A stretch of DNA of 39,021 bases from an uncultured Oscillospiraceae bacterium (lineage in GTDB: Bacteria; Bacillota; Clostridia; Oscillospirales; Oscillospiraceae). Both the position numbers and the translations under genes were made by a program. Below the pieces are notes generated by a model that ran no database searches, was not told the DNA's origin, and saw only the letters and a list, made by a program, of their open reading frames with translations. Location of the stretch: contig CAAEEO010000006.1 in assembly GCA_900754965.1 (NCBI GenBank), positions 1 to 39,021 on the forward strand, written 5' to 3'. Shown in pieces: positions 32,333 to 39,021 of the stretch; within the stretch, counting starts at the first letter, position 1; each line of letters begins with the position of its first letter.

Positions 32333-32982
32333 CCTTCGCCCTGATCGCCAATGGCCGGGAAATCCCGTTCCCGGTCACGCCATCCTCCTATCGCTGGGGC
32401 ACTGGCCAGAATATCCGCTCTGTGGACATTGACGGCGTCGGCACCGTCAATTTGCCCGGATCCAGAAAGAGTCACTCCGATCAGCTGGAGTTACTCTTGC
32501 CCGCCCAGCGGTATCCCTTCTGTCAAGCCGGAGCTGTGATCGATCCGCAGTATTACATCGACCTGTTTTCCCGACTGGTTCGCGACAAAACCGTATGCCG
32601 ATATATCGTCGGCAGCCGCGTGAATGCCCAAGTGCTGATCGATGACTTCGTTTACCGCGAACAGGACGGTACCGGAGATGTATATGCCACGCTGTATCTG
32701 GCCGAGTATCTACCGCTGTCTGCCGTGACCACACAAAGCACCATCCGTCCAGATACCGGCAACTACACCCGGCCGCCAGCTGCGCCAGAATCGGACACAC
32801 AGACCTACACCGTTGTCCCCGGCGACTGTCTGAGCGTGATCTGCCGACGTTTTTATGGCAACGGCGGCCCCGCCTACTATAAAGCCGTGGCCAAGTACAA
32901 CGGCATTGCAAACCCCAATTTGATCTATCCCGGACAGCAGCTGACACTTCCTCCTGCCGCCCAGTTGGGGGTGCAGGCATGA
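32323..32982 (+). CDS. LysM-containing baseplate protein (XkdP/gp53-like)
   Basis: A 219-residue protein. The N-terminal about 130 residues (FALIANGREIPFPVTPSSYR and LLPAQRYPFCQAG) match the XkdP-type protein that follows the tape measure in PBSX-like tails. Residues about 162-210 form a LysM domain (TYTVVPGDCLSVICRRFYGN, then IANPNLIYPGQQLTLP) that binds peptidoglycan. It overlaps the tape measure gene by ten bases, and the next gene by four. Confidence 0.88.
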   Translation: MAVTFALIANGREIPFPVTPSSYRWGTGQNIRSVDIDGVGTVNLPGSRKSHSDQLELLLPAQRYPFCQAGAVIDPQYYIDLFSRLVRDKTVCRYIVGSRVNAQVLIDDFVYREQDGTGDVYATLYLAEYLPLSAVTTQSTIRPDTGNYTRPPAAPESDTQTYTVVPGDCLSVICRRFYGNGGPAYYKAVAKYNGIANPNLIYPGQQLTLPPAAQLGVQA

Positions 32983-33959
32983 AACTGATGCTCTACCAGA
33001 ACGGGACGACTACCGATTTAAGCGGTCTGGTTAGCGGCTTGACCTGGTCTGGCGACAAATCTACTGCCGCCCGGAAACTGGAATTTGCTTTAATCACCGA
33101 TGCCCCAGGCGTGGATCTGACCGTTCGAAACGGAGACCACTGCGAGCTGATCGATGACGATGGGCAATGCCGGTTCTCCGGGATGATCGTCCAGGTGACC
33201 CAGAAATCTGGATCTGCTACCATTGCCGTTACCGCCTACGACCGGGGCATCTATCTCAGCAACAACGCTGGCACGATGATTTTCCGGAACACAGAGCCAG
33301 CAGATGCCGCCCGGCAGATCTGCAACACATACCAGATTCCTGCTCGTACCTTGGCCACGGCCGGAGTCCCTGTTACACGGAAATTTGCCGGAGTCAGCCT
33401 TTGGCAAATCCTGAACACCCTGTACAGCCTTGCCGGCGCTCAAAACGGAAAGCGATATATGATCCGGTTCATTGGGCGCGACCTGGAAGTCTCCGAACGC
33501 ATCGAGCAGGCCACGAATCTGGTCATCCAACCGGGCAGTAATCTGATGACATTATCCACCACGAGGTCCATCACTGCCCTGCGCAACAGTGTTGCCATTT
33601 ACAGCAAAGACGGTGCCCTGATTCAAACTGTAGAGGATCAGGCATCCGTTGCGCTATTTGGACTGATGCAGCATCACATGACCCAACAGGATGGAACTGA
33701 TATGATCACAGAGGCAAACGCCTATCTGCAAGACCATGCAGAGGAGCAGACCGTGACGGTTTCCGCGCTTGGCAGCCTGGATATCATGACCGGCGACACT
33801 GTGGTGGTTCGGCATCCTGATACTGGTCTGCAAGGTATTTTCTGGGTAGACAGTGATGTCCACCGCTGGGCCGGACTGCAACATACGATGCAGCTCGGCT
33901 TAAATCTCCGCAATGTCGCTTACACCGCGAATGCAGGAAGTGAGGTTAAATATGGCTGA
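32979..33959 (+). CDS. Baseplate hub protein (XkdQ / gp27-like, late control D type)
   Basis: A 326-residue hub protein. It shows the order of gp27/XkdQ proteins: an N-terminal beta domain (LVSGLTWSGDKSTAARKLEF), a middle region (FAGVSLWQILNTLYSLAGAQ), and a C-terminal beta domain ending near WVDSDVHRWAGLQHTMQLGL. In contractile tails this trimer forms the central hub above the spike. Start and stop overlap both neighbours. Confidence 0.88.
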   Translation: MKLMLYQNGTTTDLSGLVSGLTWSGDKSTAARKLEFALITDAPGVDLTVRNGDHCELIDDDGQCRFSGMIVQVTQKSGSATIAVTAYDRGIYLSNNAGTMIFRNTEPADAARQICNTYQIPARTLATAGVPVTRKFAGVSLWQILNTLYSLAGAQNGKRYMIRFIGRDLEVSERIEQATNLVIQPGSNLMTLSTTRSITALRNSVAIYSKDGALIQTVEDQASVALFGLMQHHMTQQDGTDMITEANAYLQDHAEEQTVTVSALGSLDIMTGDTVVVRHPDTGLQGIFWVDSDVHRWAGLQHTMQLGLNLRNVAYTANAGSEVKYG

Positions 33960-34386
33960 CCCTTATGCAGATATCATACAATCCATGACCGCGCAAGCAT
34001 GTAAGCTCTTCCCCACCGGGATGTGCCTGGGGCGGGTCGAGGCCTCAGAAGAAAACAAGATCCAGATCAAGGCAGATAATGGCCTGCTGCTGGAACGCGA
34101 AGATCTTCTGATCAATGCTGCGCTGTCCACAGCGCCAGAGTCCATGACTCTGGATGAGTTGTCCGGCGCCGTAGTCTTGGGCGTCAATCAATCTATCCCC
34201 TGTTCAGCCACCGTAGGCACTGCGACACTCCAGTCTATCTCCCTGCAAAATGTCCCGGGGACCCTCAGTGGCACTGTCCGCAGCTCTGTCCATCGCACCG
34301 GACTGCGCGTTGGAGATAGGGTGCTGCTCCAACCAATCCATGACGCCCAGATGTATGTAGTGCTTTGCAAGGTGGTGACCCCATGA
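33952..34386 (+). CDS. DUF2577 family tail protein (XkdR-like)
   Basis: A 144-residue protein starting MADPYADIIQSMTAQACK. An OB-like beta region (GMCLGRVEASEENKIQIKAD) suggests the small spike/hub accessory protein encoded after XkdQ in PBSX-like clusters. The ATG at 33952 lies within the end of the hub gene (8-base overlap) and follows GGAAGTGAGG; the open frame upstream of it is not needed. Confidence 0.78.
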   Translation: MADPYADIIQSMTAQACKLFPTGMCLGRVEASEENKIQIKADNGLLLEREDLLINAALSTAPESMTLDELSGAVVLGVNQSIPCSATVGTATLQSISLQNVPGTLSGTVRSSVHRTGLRVGDRVLLQPIHDAQMYVVLCKVVTP

Positions 34387-34814
34387 ACCAACTATTTCCC
34401 CTAATCGATCTGCCGGAGCTGGACCGCTCAGATACCAGCCTGCCCCTTGCCCGAGACATCCAGTGGGACCCACAAACGAACCAACCTGTCTGGCAGGATG
34501 GAAACCCTGTGTGGGTCACCGGACTGCAAGCAGTGGTCTCCTGGGCCGCACGGGCCCTGAGCACTGTGCGTGGAGAGAAAGATATCTTCTCCTCAGATTA
34601 TGGCTGCGATCTGATGTCTTTGGCCGGGTATCCTTACTCTGAACAAATCCGTCAGAGCGAGGCCGTCCGCCTGGTTCGGGAGTGCCTGACCATGAATCCC
34701 TACATCAAAGACGTGCAGCAGATTGCCGTGGAACTCTCAGGTTCCACGCTCCAACTCTCCTGCACGCTCCAAACAGTTTATGGAGAGGTGACGATCTATG
34801 CCAACAATCCCTAG
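34383..34814 (+). CDS. DUF2634 family baseplate protein (XkdS-like)
   Basis: A 143-residue protein beginning MNQLFPLIDLPELDRSD. The core VWVTGLQAVVSWAARALSTV followed by RGEKDIFSSDYGCDL matches the gp25-like/DUF2634 lysozyme-fold baseplate wedge proteins. The start overlaps the preceding stop (ATGA). It precedes the J protein, as in PBSX. Confidence 0.85.
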   Translation: MNQLFPLIDLPELDRSDTSLPLARDIQWDPQTNQPVWQDGNPVWVTGLQAVVSWAARALSTVRGEKDIFSSDYGCDLMSLAGYPYSEQIRQSEAVRLVRECLTMNPYIKDVQQIAVELSGSTLQLSCTLQTVYGEVTIYANNP

Positions 34815-35886
34815 TGTTGCGTCTTTGACCCCAGAATCCCTCAAAGCCGCAGCCAAAGAAAAAATTCAAACAGCTCTATCCTCCGCCGGTCTGTCCATCG
34901 ATCTCCGGGAAGGATCCTACACGGATGCACTGATCTCAGAATGTGCCTACCTAGTATACCGCTCAATCCAGTATAGCCGTTCCCTGATGGACGCTGCTGT
35001 GCCAGGTCCTGACGGTGGCCCGTACCTGGATGCTTTTGCCAAAACCTTTGGATTGACCCGGACGGCCGGAGCCAAAGCCACCGTTCAGATCACCTTCTCC
35101 GGGACAGATGGGACAGCGATTCCAGCCGGAACCTGGGTGGTCACAACCAGCAATCTCCGCTATGCCACTGCGAGTCCCATTACCATCACATCCGGCACAG
35201 CCCAGGTCTTAGCTACAGCCGAATTCATTGGGGCTGCCTACAATGTGGCTCCTGGCAGCATCACCCGGCTCCAGTCTTCCCTACCCGGGGTCACAGCTGT
35301 CAACAATGCGCAAGCCAGCGGCGGCATTGACCCGGAAAGTGATCTCAGCTTTTACACCAGAATCCACGATCATCTGTCCAAACCACGAACCAGCGGCAAT
35401 GTCAACGACTTCGAGGCTTGGGCCCGCGAGTGCTCCGGTGTCGGTTATGTCAGAATCCTTAGAATCTGGAACGGCCCCGGTACTGTCAAAGTCGTGTTGG
35501 CCGGAGAAGACAAGCTCCCAGTCAGCGAATCTGTGCGCTCGGCTGTTGCGGAAAACATTGAATCCAAGCGGCTGATTGGCCCGAATGTGACCGTTGTATC
35601 GGCAGCAGCAGTCACTGTCAATGTGGTCGCTAAGTGTCTGGTCGACAGCGGGTCTTCCGCTGACACAATCAAAGGCACATTTACCAAAACCATGGAAAAT
35701 CTGCTGCAGGAGATGCCTTTTGGCTCCGGGGAGCCGATCCGATATAACCGCGTGATGGCACTGCTGCTGTCCGAGCCCGGCGTGACGGATGTCGTGAGCC
35801 TAACTCTGAACGGCGCCAAAGACAATGTACGTATAACCGCTGAACAGGTTCCCAAACTGGGCACTGTGACGGTCACTGCGGGGTGA
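34798..35886 (+). CDS. Baseplate J/gp47 family protein (XkdT-like)
   Basis: A 362-residue baseplate wedge protein of the J/gp47 family. The signature region DGGPYLDAFAKTFGLTRTAG and the central SGGIDPESDLSFYTRIHDHL are typical, as is the C-terminal GEPIRYNRVMALLLSEPGVTD. It connects wedge components at the baseplate rim. It overlaps the genes on both sides (17 bases with DUF2634, four bases with DUF2313). Confidence 0.92.
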   Translation: MPTIPSVASLTPESLKAAAKEKIQTALSSAGLSIDLREGSYTDALISECAYLVYRSIQYSRSLMDAAVPGPDGGPYLDAFAKTFGLTRTAGAKATVQITFSGTDGTAIPAGTWVVTTSNLRYATASPITITSGTAQVLATAEFIGAAYNVAPGSITRLQSSLPGVTAVNNAQASGGIDPESDLSFYTRIHDHLSKPRTSGNVNDFEAWARECSGVGYVRILRIWNGPGTVKVVLAGEDKLPVSESVRSAVAENIESKRLIGPNVTVVSAAAVTVNVVAKCLVDSGSSADTIKGTFTKTMENLLQEMPFGSGEPIRYNRVMALLLSEPGVTDVVSLTLNGAKDNVRITAEQVPKLGTVTVTAG

Positions 35887-36455
35887 TGACCATGACCAAT
35901 CTCTCCGACCGAGACCGATTGCCTGCTTACCTGGTGGGCGAACCCATCACAAAAGCAGTGACCGATGCCCTGCGCGACATGGGTGAGCGTGCTGCTGAAG
36001 TGGTTTTGACCGTGGCTGATCAGTTCAGCCCTGCCACCGCAACCTGGGGATTGGATGCCTGGGAACGGATCACCGGGATTACTGCACCCCAGTCTACCCT
36101 TGATGCACGCCGGGCTGCTGTCTTAACAAAACTGGCCGGTACCAGTACCACAACGGACGAAACCATTCGGCAACTGGTGCTGCAAATGACCGGCTATGAC
36201 TCTCGCATCACCGAAAAATATGCAGAGTATACCGTAGAAGTTACCTTTTTGGGAGAAAGTGCCGGGCTTGCCGTCATTGACCTGACCCTGCTCTACCAGG
36301 CCGCTGATATCGTTCTCCCGGCACATTTGCTGCTGAAGGTATCCACGGCCACCTGGGGTGCCATCGAGTCTGTTGGGATGACCTGGGCGATGATTGAGGC
36401 TCAAAACATGACATGGGACATGCTGGAAAACGCCTGTCCCATTGAACCAAAGTAA
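35883..36455 (+). CDS. DUF2313 family tail protein (YmfQ / XkdU-like)
   Basis: A 190-residue YmfQ-type protein (DUF2313), the usual partner after baseplate J. It has LPAYLVGEPITKAVTDAL, the aromatic core TATWGLDAWERITGI, and an N-terminal helical half. In phages it caps the wedge and anchors the tail fibre. The last about 30 residues carry three WGAI/WAMI/WDML-like repeats that look like a fibre-docking segment. Confidence 0.85.
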   Translation: MMTMTNLSDRDRLPAYLVGEPITKAVTDALRDMGERAAEVVLTVADQFSPATATWGLDAWERITGITAPQSTLDARRAAVLTKLAGTSTTTDETIRQLVLQMTGYDSRITEKYAEYTVEVTFLGESAGLAVIDLTLLYQAADIVLPAHLLLKVSTATWGAIESVGMTWAMIEAQNMTWDMLENACPIEPK

Positions 36456-36468
36456 ACAGGAGGTATTT

Positions 36469-36861
36469 ATGGTTTGTAAAATTGACGGAATCGATGTGGA
36501 ATCGATCCTGACTTCCGGGTGGGATGGCAGTGGACGGTATCTGATTCTCATCCCCCGACCGGCCGCCGAGCTGCGGGACCTGGAGAAAATCGACTGGAGT
36601 GCGCCCACAATCGAATATGATCCCTTTGATGCGCCCACCAGCCGGCTCCCGGTTGGATGCAGCTATGAGGTCATCGAGCTGAGCTACTCCAGCATGCCCA
36701 AACAGTGGCGAATCGAGATTCAAGTCAAAGCACAGCATTTTGGCGATACGACCCAACTGTCGGCACAGTTGGCCGATAAAGACGCCACCATCCAGGATCT
36801 ACAGGCCGATCTGGCCGCAGTGATCGCGGCCTACAGTGAGGGGGTGGAGACCATTGGCTGA
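36469..36861 (+). CDS. Small tail-cluster protein with C-terminal coiled coil, unknown
   Basis: A 130-residue protein starting MVCKIDGIDVESILTSGWDG, with AGGAGG six bases upstream. The first about 85 residues are beta-rich and not recognised. The end (about 90-120, AQLADKDATIQDLQADLAAV) is a coiled coil, typical of trimeric fibre or connector proteins. It lies where a tail fibre is often encoded. Function unknown. Confidence 0.7.
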   Translation: MVCKIDGIDVESILTSGWDGSGRYLILIPRPAAELRDLEKIDWSAPTIEYDPFDAPTSRLPVGCSYEVIELSYSSMPKQWRIEIQVKAQHFGDTTQLSAQLADKDATIQDLQADLAAVIAAYSEGVETIG

Positions 36862-37159
36862 TATCCAAGCTTTGATCGCCGCCCTGCGTGCAAAAGGCGC
36901 TGCTGATGCGGAGGCTCTGGCCAAACGCGCCATCGCAGGCCAGGCAACTGCAGAAGAACTGCTGTCAAATATGGACAAGATCCCCACCTGGCGTCTCCGG
37001 GACTATTCAGATGTCCCCGTGGGGAAACCTTACAAATGGAATGGTAAATGCTATCAGCTGGCCAAACAGCATCCGGCAGCGGAAGATGCTCGCCCGGATC
37101 TTGCCAGCGACCGTTGGACGGAGGTACTCCATGGCACACCTGAGGTTATCGGAACGTAA
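36854..37159 (+). CDS. Small protein with carbohydrate-binding-like (XkdW-type) domain
   Basis: A 101-residue protein with a helical N-terminus (ADIQALIAALRAKGAADAEA). Residues about 48-95 (IPTWRLRDYSDVPVGKPYKW, then NGKCYQLAKQH and DRWTEV) resemble the aromatic-rich domain of PBSX XkdW and CBM5/12-like modules. A TTG at 36854 overlaps the preceding stop by eight bases and follows GGGGTGGAG, so it is the best start. A role in receptor binding is an inference. Confidence 0.65.
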   Translation: MADIQALIAALRAKGAADAEALAKRAIAGQATAEELLSNMDKIPTWRLRDYSDVPVGKPYKWNGKCYQLAKQHPAAEDARPDLASDRWTEVLHGTPEVIGT

Positions 37160-37379
37160 AGCGATTGAAACCGGCTGGAATGCTGGGGACTCCATCGCAG
37201 AAATTGCCGCCAAAATCGGACGTTCGCCCCCCACTGTAGCCAGAGAAATCCAGATACATAGTCCGGACGGCCTGACCTATGACGCTGTTATGGCCCAACA
37301 TGCGGCGCAAGGCGCACAGTCCCGCCGTGTTGGGCACAGCAACGCATTCCCCAGAAAGGCGGGGTCTTATGACTCTTGA
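37131..37379 (+). CDS. Small helix-turn-helix protein (IS30-type HTH_38)
   Basis: An 82-residue protein with GGAGGT six bases before the ATG. Residues 5-42 (RLSERKAIETGWNAGDSIAE followed by IAAKIGRSPPTVAREI) form the HTH_38 fold found at the N-terminus of IS30-family transposases. No catalytic part follows, so it is a detached HTH. It overlaps the genes on both sides (29 bases and 11 bases). It may be a small regulator or a remnant. Confidence 0.7.
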   Translation: MAHLRLSERKAIETGWNAGDSIAEIAAKIGRSPPTVAREIQIHSPDGLTYDAVMAQHAAQGAQSRRVGHSNAFPRKAGSYDS

Positions 37380-38529
37380 GGATCTACGGGCGCAGAAAGC
37401 ACAACAGCAAGCCAAAATGCGGGATATTTCCGACCGTATCAAGTCCTGCGCTGACCCGATTGAGCGTATCCGCCTAACGGATCAGCGCCGGATTCTCACG
37501 GATATGCTGCGAGAAACGCGGGAATCCATCCGTCGATTAGAACCAGGCCCTCCGAAACGCCGTCCCTCTGCCCGCGCCCGTCGTGCGCAACTGCTCGCCA
37601 CGGATCAGATTGACCTTGATTTCTTCGGCGCAACGCGAGCAGTCTGGGCAGATGTTGAAGGTGGGAGTTGGGACGATTTAAGCCGCGCGATAGCCCAAAA
37701 TGAGTCCGCCGATCAACGAGCCTACATTTTGCAAATTCTCCGCAGATCCATGGACGCACTGACTGACCGCCAGCTACAGCTCGTAGGCATGATGTACATT
37801 GATGGCATGACTGTCACAGAGATTGCCGACGAACTGGATATTAACTGCAGCACTGCCTCCCGTATCCTTCGGCGTGCCAGAGGTCGCATCGAAAACTTTA
37901 TTTTGGATGCACTGTCTGCCCGAAAGTACCTGCGGAAAGACGGGAGTTTCGACTTCTGCGCTTTTGCGGAAGAGTCTGACGCATTCACCGAACGGCAGCG
38001 GGAAGTCTTGTACCTCCTGCTGTCCCAGGATACCACGATGTCTGATATCGGTATGTGGCTCGGCCGCAATCGCGGCACAGTGTCGCACATCAACGAGCGG
38101 ATTGTTCGGCGTTTGGCTGCCGTCGCCGCCGGGATCCCGCAATGCCCAAACGCGCAGAGCATATCTCGGGACGATTGGGAGCATGCCCCAGAAAAGGATC
38201 TCTGTGAACGCTTGGGGATCTCCCCTCGGGCGTACTATCAATACGTCGCTCCGAGAATTGGGAACATCCCTAGACTCTCCTACGAGATCCTGCGTCTCCA
38301 TAATCAAGATATCCCCAACACGGAGATTGCAACGCAATTAGGCATCACGCCAGATACGGTCAGGAATACATTATCCAGATTCAAGGATGCCGTTTTGCCC
38401 GAAGACAATCTCGGCGGTGATTACCACCCACGCCCCAGACACCGGCGGGACGAATCCGATGTGACCGCACTGCTCCGCAGAGTCCCTTATTCAATTTCGC
38501 AGCCAAAAATCAAAAAAGAGGATAGGTGA
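37369..38529 (+). CDS. Multi-helix-turn-helix DNA-binding protein, sigma-70 region 4-like
   Basis: A 386-residue protein. The N-terminal about 60 residues are coiled coil. HTH segments follow: about 129-178 (LTDRQLQLVGMMYIDGMTVT then EIADELDINCSTASRILRRA, close to sigma-70 region 4), about 206-250 (FTERQREVLYLLLSQDTTMS then DIGMWLGRNRGTVSHINERI), a weaker one near 278-292 (LCERLGISPRAYYQYV), and about 303-340 (LSYEILRLHNQDIPNTEIAT then QLGITPDTVRNTLSRFKDA). There is no region 2, so it is not a complete sigma factor. Sitting inside the tail operon, it may control it. The ATG at 37369 follows GGCGGGG. Confidence 0.75.
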   Translation: MTLEDLRAQKAQQQAKMRDISDRIKSCADPIERIRLTDQRRILTDMLRETRESIRRLEPGPPKRRPSARARRAQLLATDQIDLDFFGATRAVWADVEGGSWDDLSRAIAQNESADQRAYILQILRRSMDALTDRQLQLVGMMYIDGMTVTEIADELDINCSTASRILRRARGRIENFILDALSARKYLRKDGSFDFCAFAEESDAFTERQREVLYLLLSQDTTMSDIGMWLGRNRGTVSHINERIVRRLAAVAAGIPQCPNAQSISRDDWEHAPEKDLCERLGISPRAYYQYVAPRIGNIPRLSYEILRLHNQDIPNTEIATQLGITPDTVRNTLSRFKDAVLPEDNLGGDYHPRPRHRRDESDVTALLRRVPYSISQPKIKKEDR

Positions 38530-38532
38530 TAT

Positions 38533-38778
38533 ATGGACAACACGATATTAGTCGCACTGATCGGCGCTGGCGGATCCGCAATAGGCGCTGTTCTGGGTGT
38601 CCTTGCCAGTAGCAAGCTGACGCAGTACCGTCTGCAGGAACTTGAGAAAAAAGTTGAAAAGCATAATAACATGATCGAGCGCACATTTCGCCTAGAGGAA
38701 CAGGAGGCAGTCCTCGCAGAAAAAATATCCGTTGCAAATCACAGAATTGCCGACTTGGAAAAGGTGGTGTCGGAGTGA
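38533..38778 (+). CDS. XhlA-like membrane/coiled-coil protein
   Basis: An 81-residue protein with one membrane segment at residues 5-27 (ILVALIGAGGSAIGAVLGVL) and a coiled coil from about 32 to 80 (LQELEKKVEKHNNMIERTF). XhlA of PBSX assists the holin in host lysis and has similar parts, although in PBSX the order is coil first. The gene is directly ahead of the holin-like gene (GTGA overlap). Confidence 0.7.
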   Translation: MDNTILVALIGAGGSAIGAVLGVLASSKLTQYRLQELEKKVEKHNNMIERTFRLEEQEAVLAEKISVANHRIADLEKVVSE

Positions 38779-39021
38779 AGTCTATCACGAGGATCCTTTT
38801 TGTCACCACTCAGCTTGCGGCACTGGCGTGGGTGAGCATTTCGTACATCATTGCCGCTTACGCCACGATCCGTCTGGGGCAGGTGTTCCCGGTGATGGAG
38901 CTGAGCCAACAGGCGATCACTACCATTCTGGGTGTAAACATCTTAAAAGTGGTGGAGAACATTTTTGAACATAACGACGGCGCCCTGTTTGGGCACAGTC
39001 ACACGGAAGGAGAACGCGAAC
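38775..39021 (+). CDS. Holin-like protein (partial, runs off the right edge)
   Basis: The frame starts with a GTG at 38775-38777 that overlaps the preceding stop (GTGA) and is open to the window end, giving 82 residues so far. Two hydrophobic segments are visible (ILFVTTQLAALAWVSISYII and a shorter ITTILGVNILKVVENIF), then a His-rich charged tail (FEHNDGALFGHSH). The position after the XhlA-like gene suggests a holin; an amidase gene would be expected next. The final length is unknown. Confidence 0.65.
   Translation, partial: MKSITRILFVTTQLAALAWVSISYIIAAYATIRLGQVFPVMELSQQAITTILGVNILKVVENIFEHNDGALFGHSHTEGERE

Noticed and set aside
37131..37379. IS30 insertion sequence
   Set aside because: Only the HTH_38 part is present; there is no DDE catalytic domain and no terminal inverted repeats.
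30296..39021. Complete inducible prophage
   Set aside because: No integrase, repressor, terminase, portal, capsid, or att repeats are visible in the window; only tail and lysis-type genes are.
1..39021. CRISPR arrays, tRNA or rRNA genes
   Set aside because: No regularly spaced repeats, cloverleaf candidates or rRNA-like stretches were recognised by eye.

Overview
The window looks like chromosomal DNA of an endospore-forming, Gram-positive member of the Clostridia, probably Oscillospiraceae-like. The sporulation genes sigG, spoIIE, a ylmC/ymxH-type PRC-barrel gene and a spoVB-like flippase sit among ordinary Firmicutes housekeeping genes. Strong AGGAGG ribosome binding sites and sigma-A-like promoters are common. 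The taxon is an inference from gene content; no database was searched.

Layout. 1-210: end of a + strand gene and its terminator. 244-4557 (minus): an operon of a MoxR-type AAA+ ATPase, a leucine-rich-repeat protein, a metallopeptidase/VWA protein and a TetR regulator. 4679-5814 (minus): rplJ-rplL with an L10 leader and attenuator. 5841-6676 (+): sigG behind a sigma-F/G-type promoter. 6748-7704 (minus): a DUF4397 protein with three 24-residue repeats. 8072-10224 (+): ylmC-like gene, then rpsB-tsf. 10372-15579 (minus): ion transport group mgtE, AEC carrier, trkA, trkH. 15747-21507 (minus): spoVB-like flippase, mazG, HU, spoIIE and a small tail-anchored protein. 21653-22675 (minus): gap. 22911-23984 (+): a histidine-kinase-like ATPase behind tandem Spo0A boxes. 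24026-26577 (minus): mltG and a U32 protein whose 5' end is interrupted by a stop codon. 26752-26949 (+): a cysteine/asparagine-rich peptide. 26988-29653 (minus): Sir2, TagA-type glycosyltransferase, tmk and 5-FTHF cyclo-ligase, coupled by short overlaps.

From 30296 to the right edge (+) lies a tightly packed PBSX/Myoviridae-type tail module: tape measure, LysM protein, hub, DUF2577, DUF2634, baseplate J, DUF2313, three small proteins, a protein with several helix-turn-helix segments, an XhlA-like protein and a holin-like protein cut by the edge. No capsid, terminase, portal, integrase, sheath or tube gene is seen. The block begins abruptly at the tape measure, next to a divergent SHOCT-domain gene. 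It may be a tailocin-like or domesticated tail element, or a fragment of one.

The points most worth following up are the Spo0A-box-controlled kinase-like protein that lacks a phosphoacceptor histidine, the stop codon inside the U32 gene, the headless tail cluster with an embedded multi-HTH regulator, the MoxR/LRR/VWA operon, and the Cys-rich peptide.
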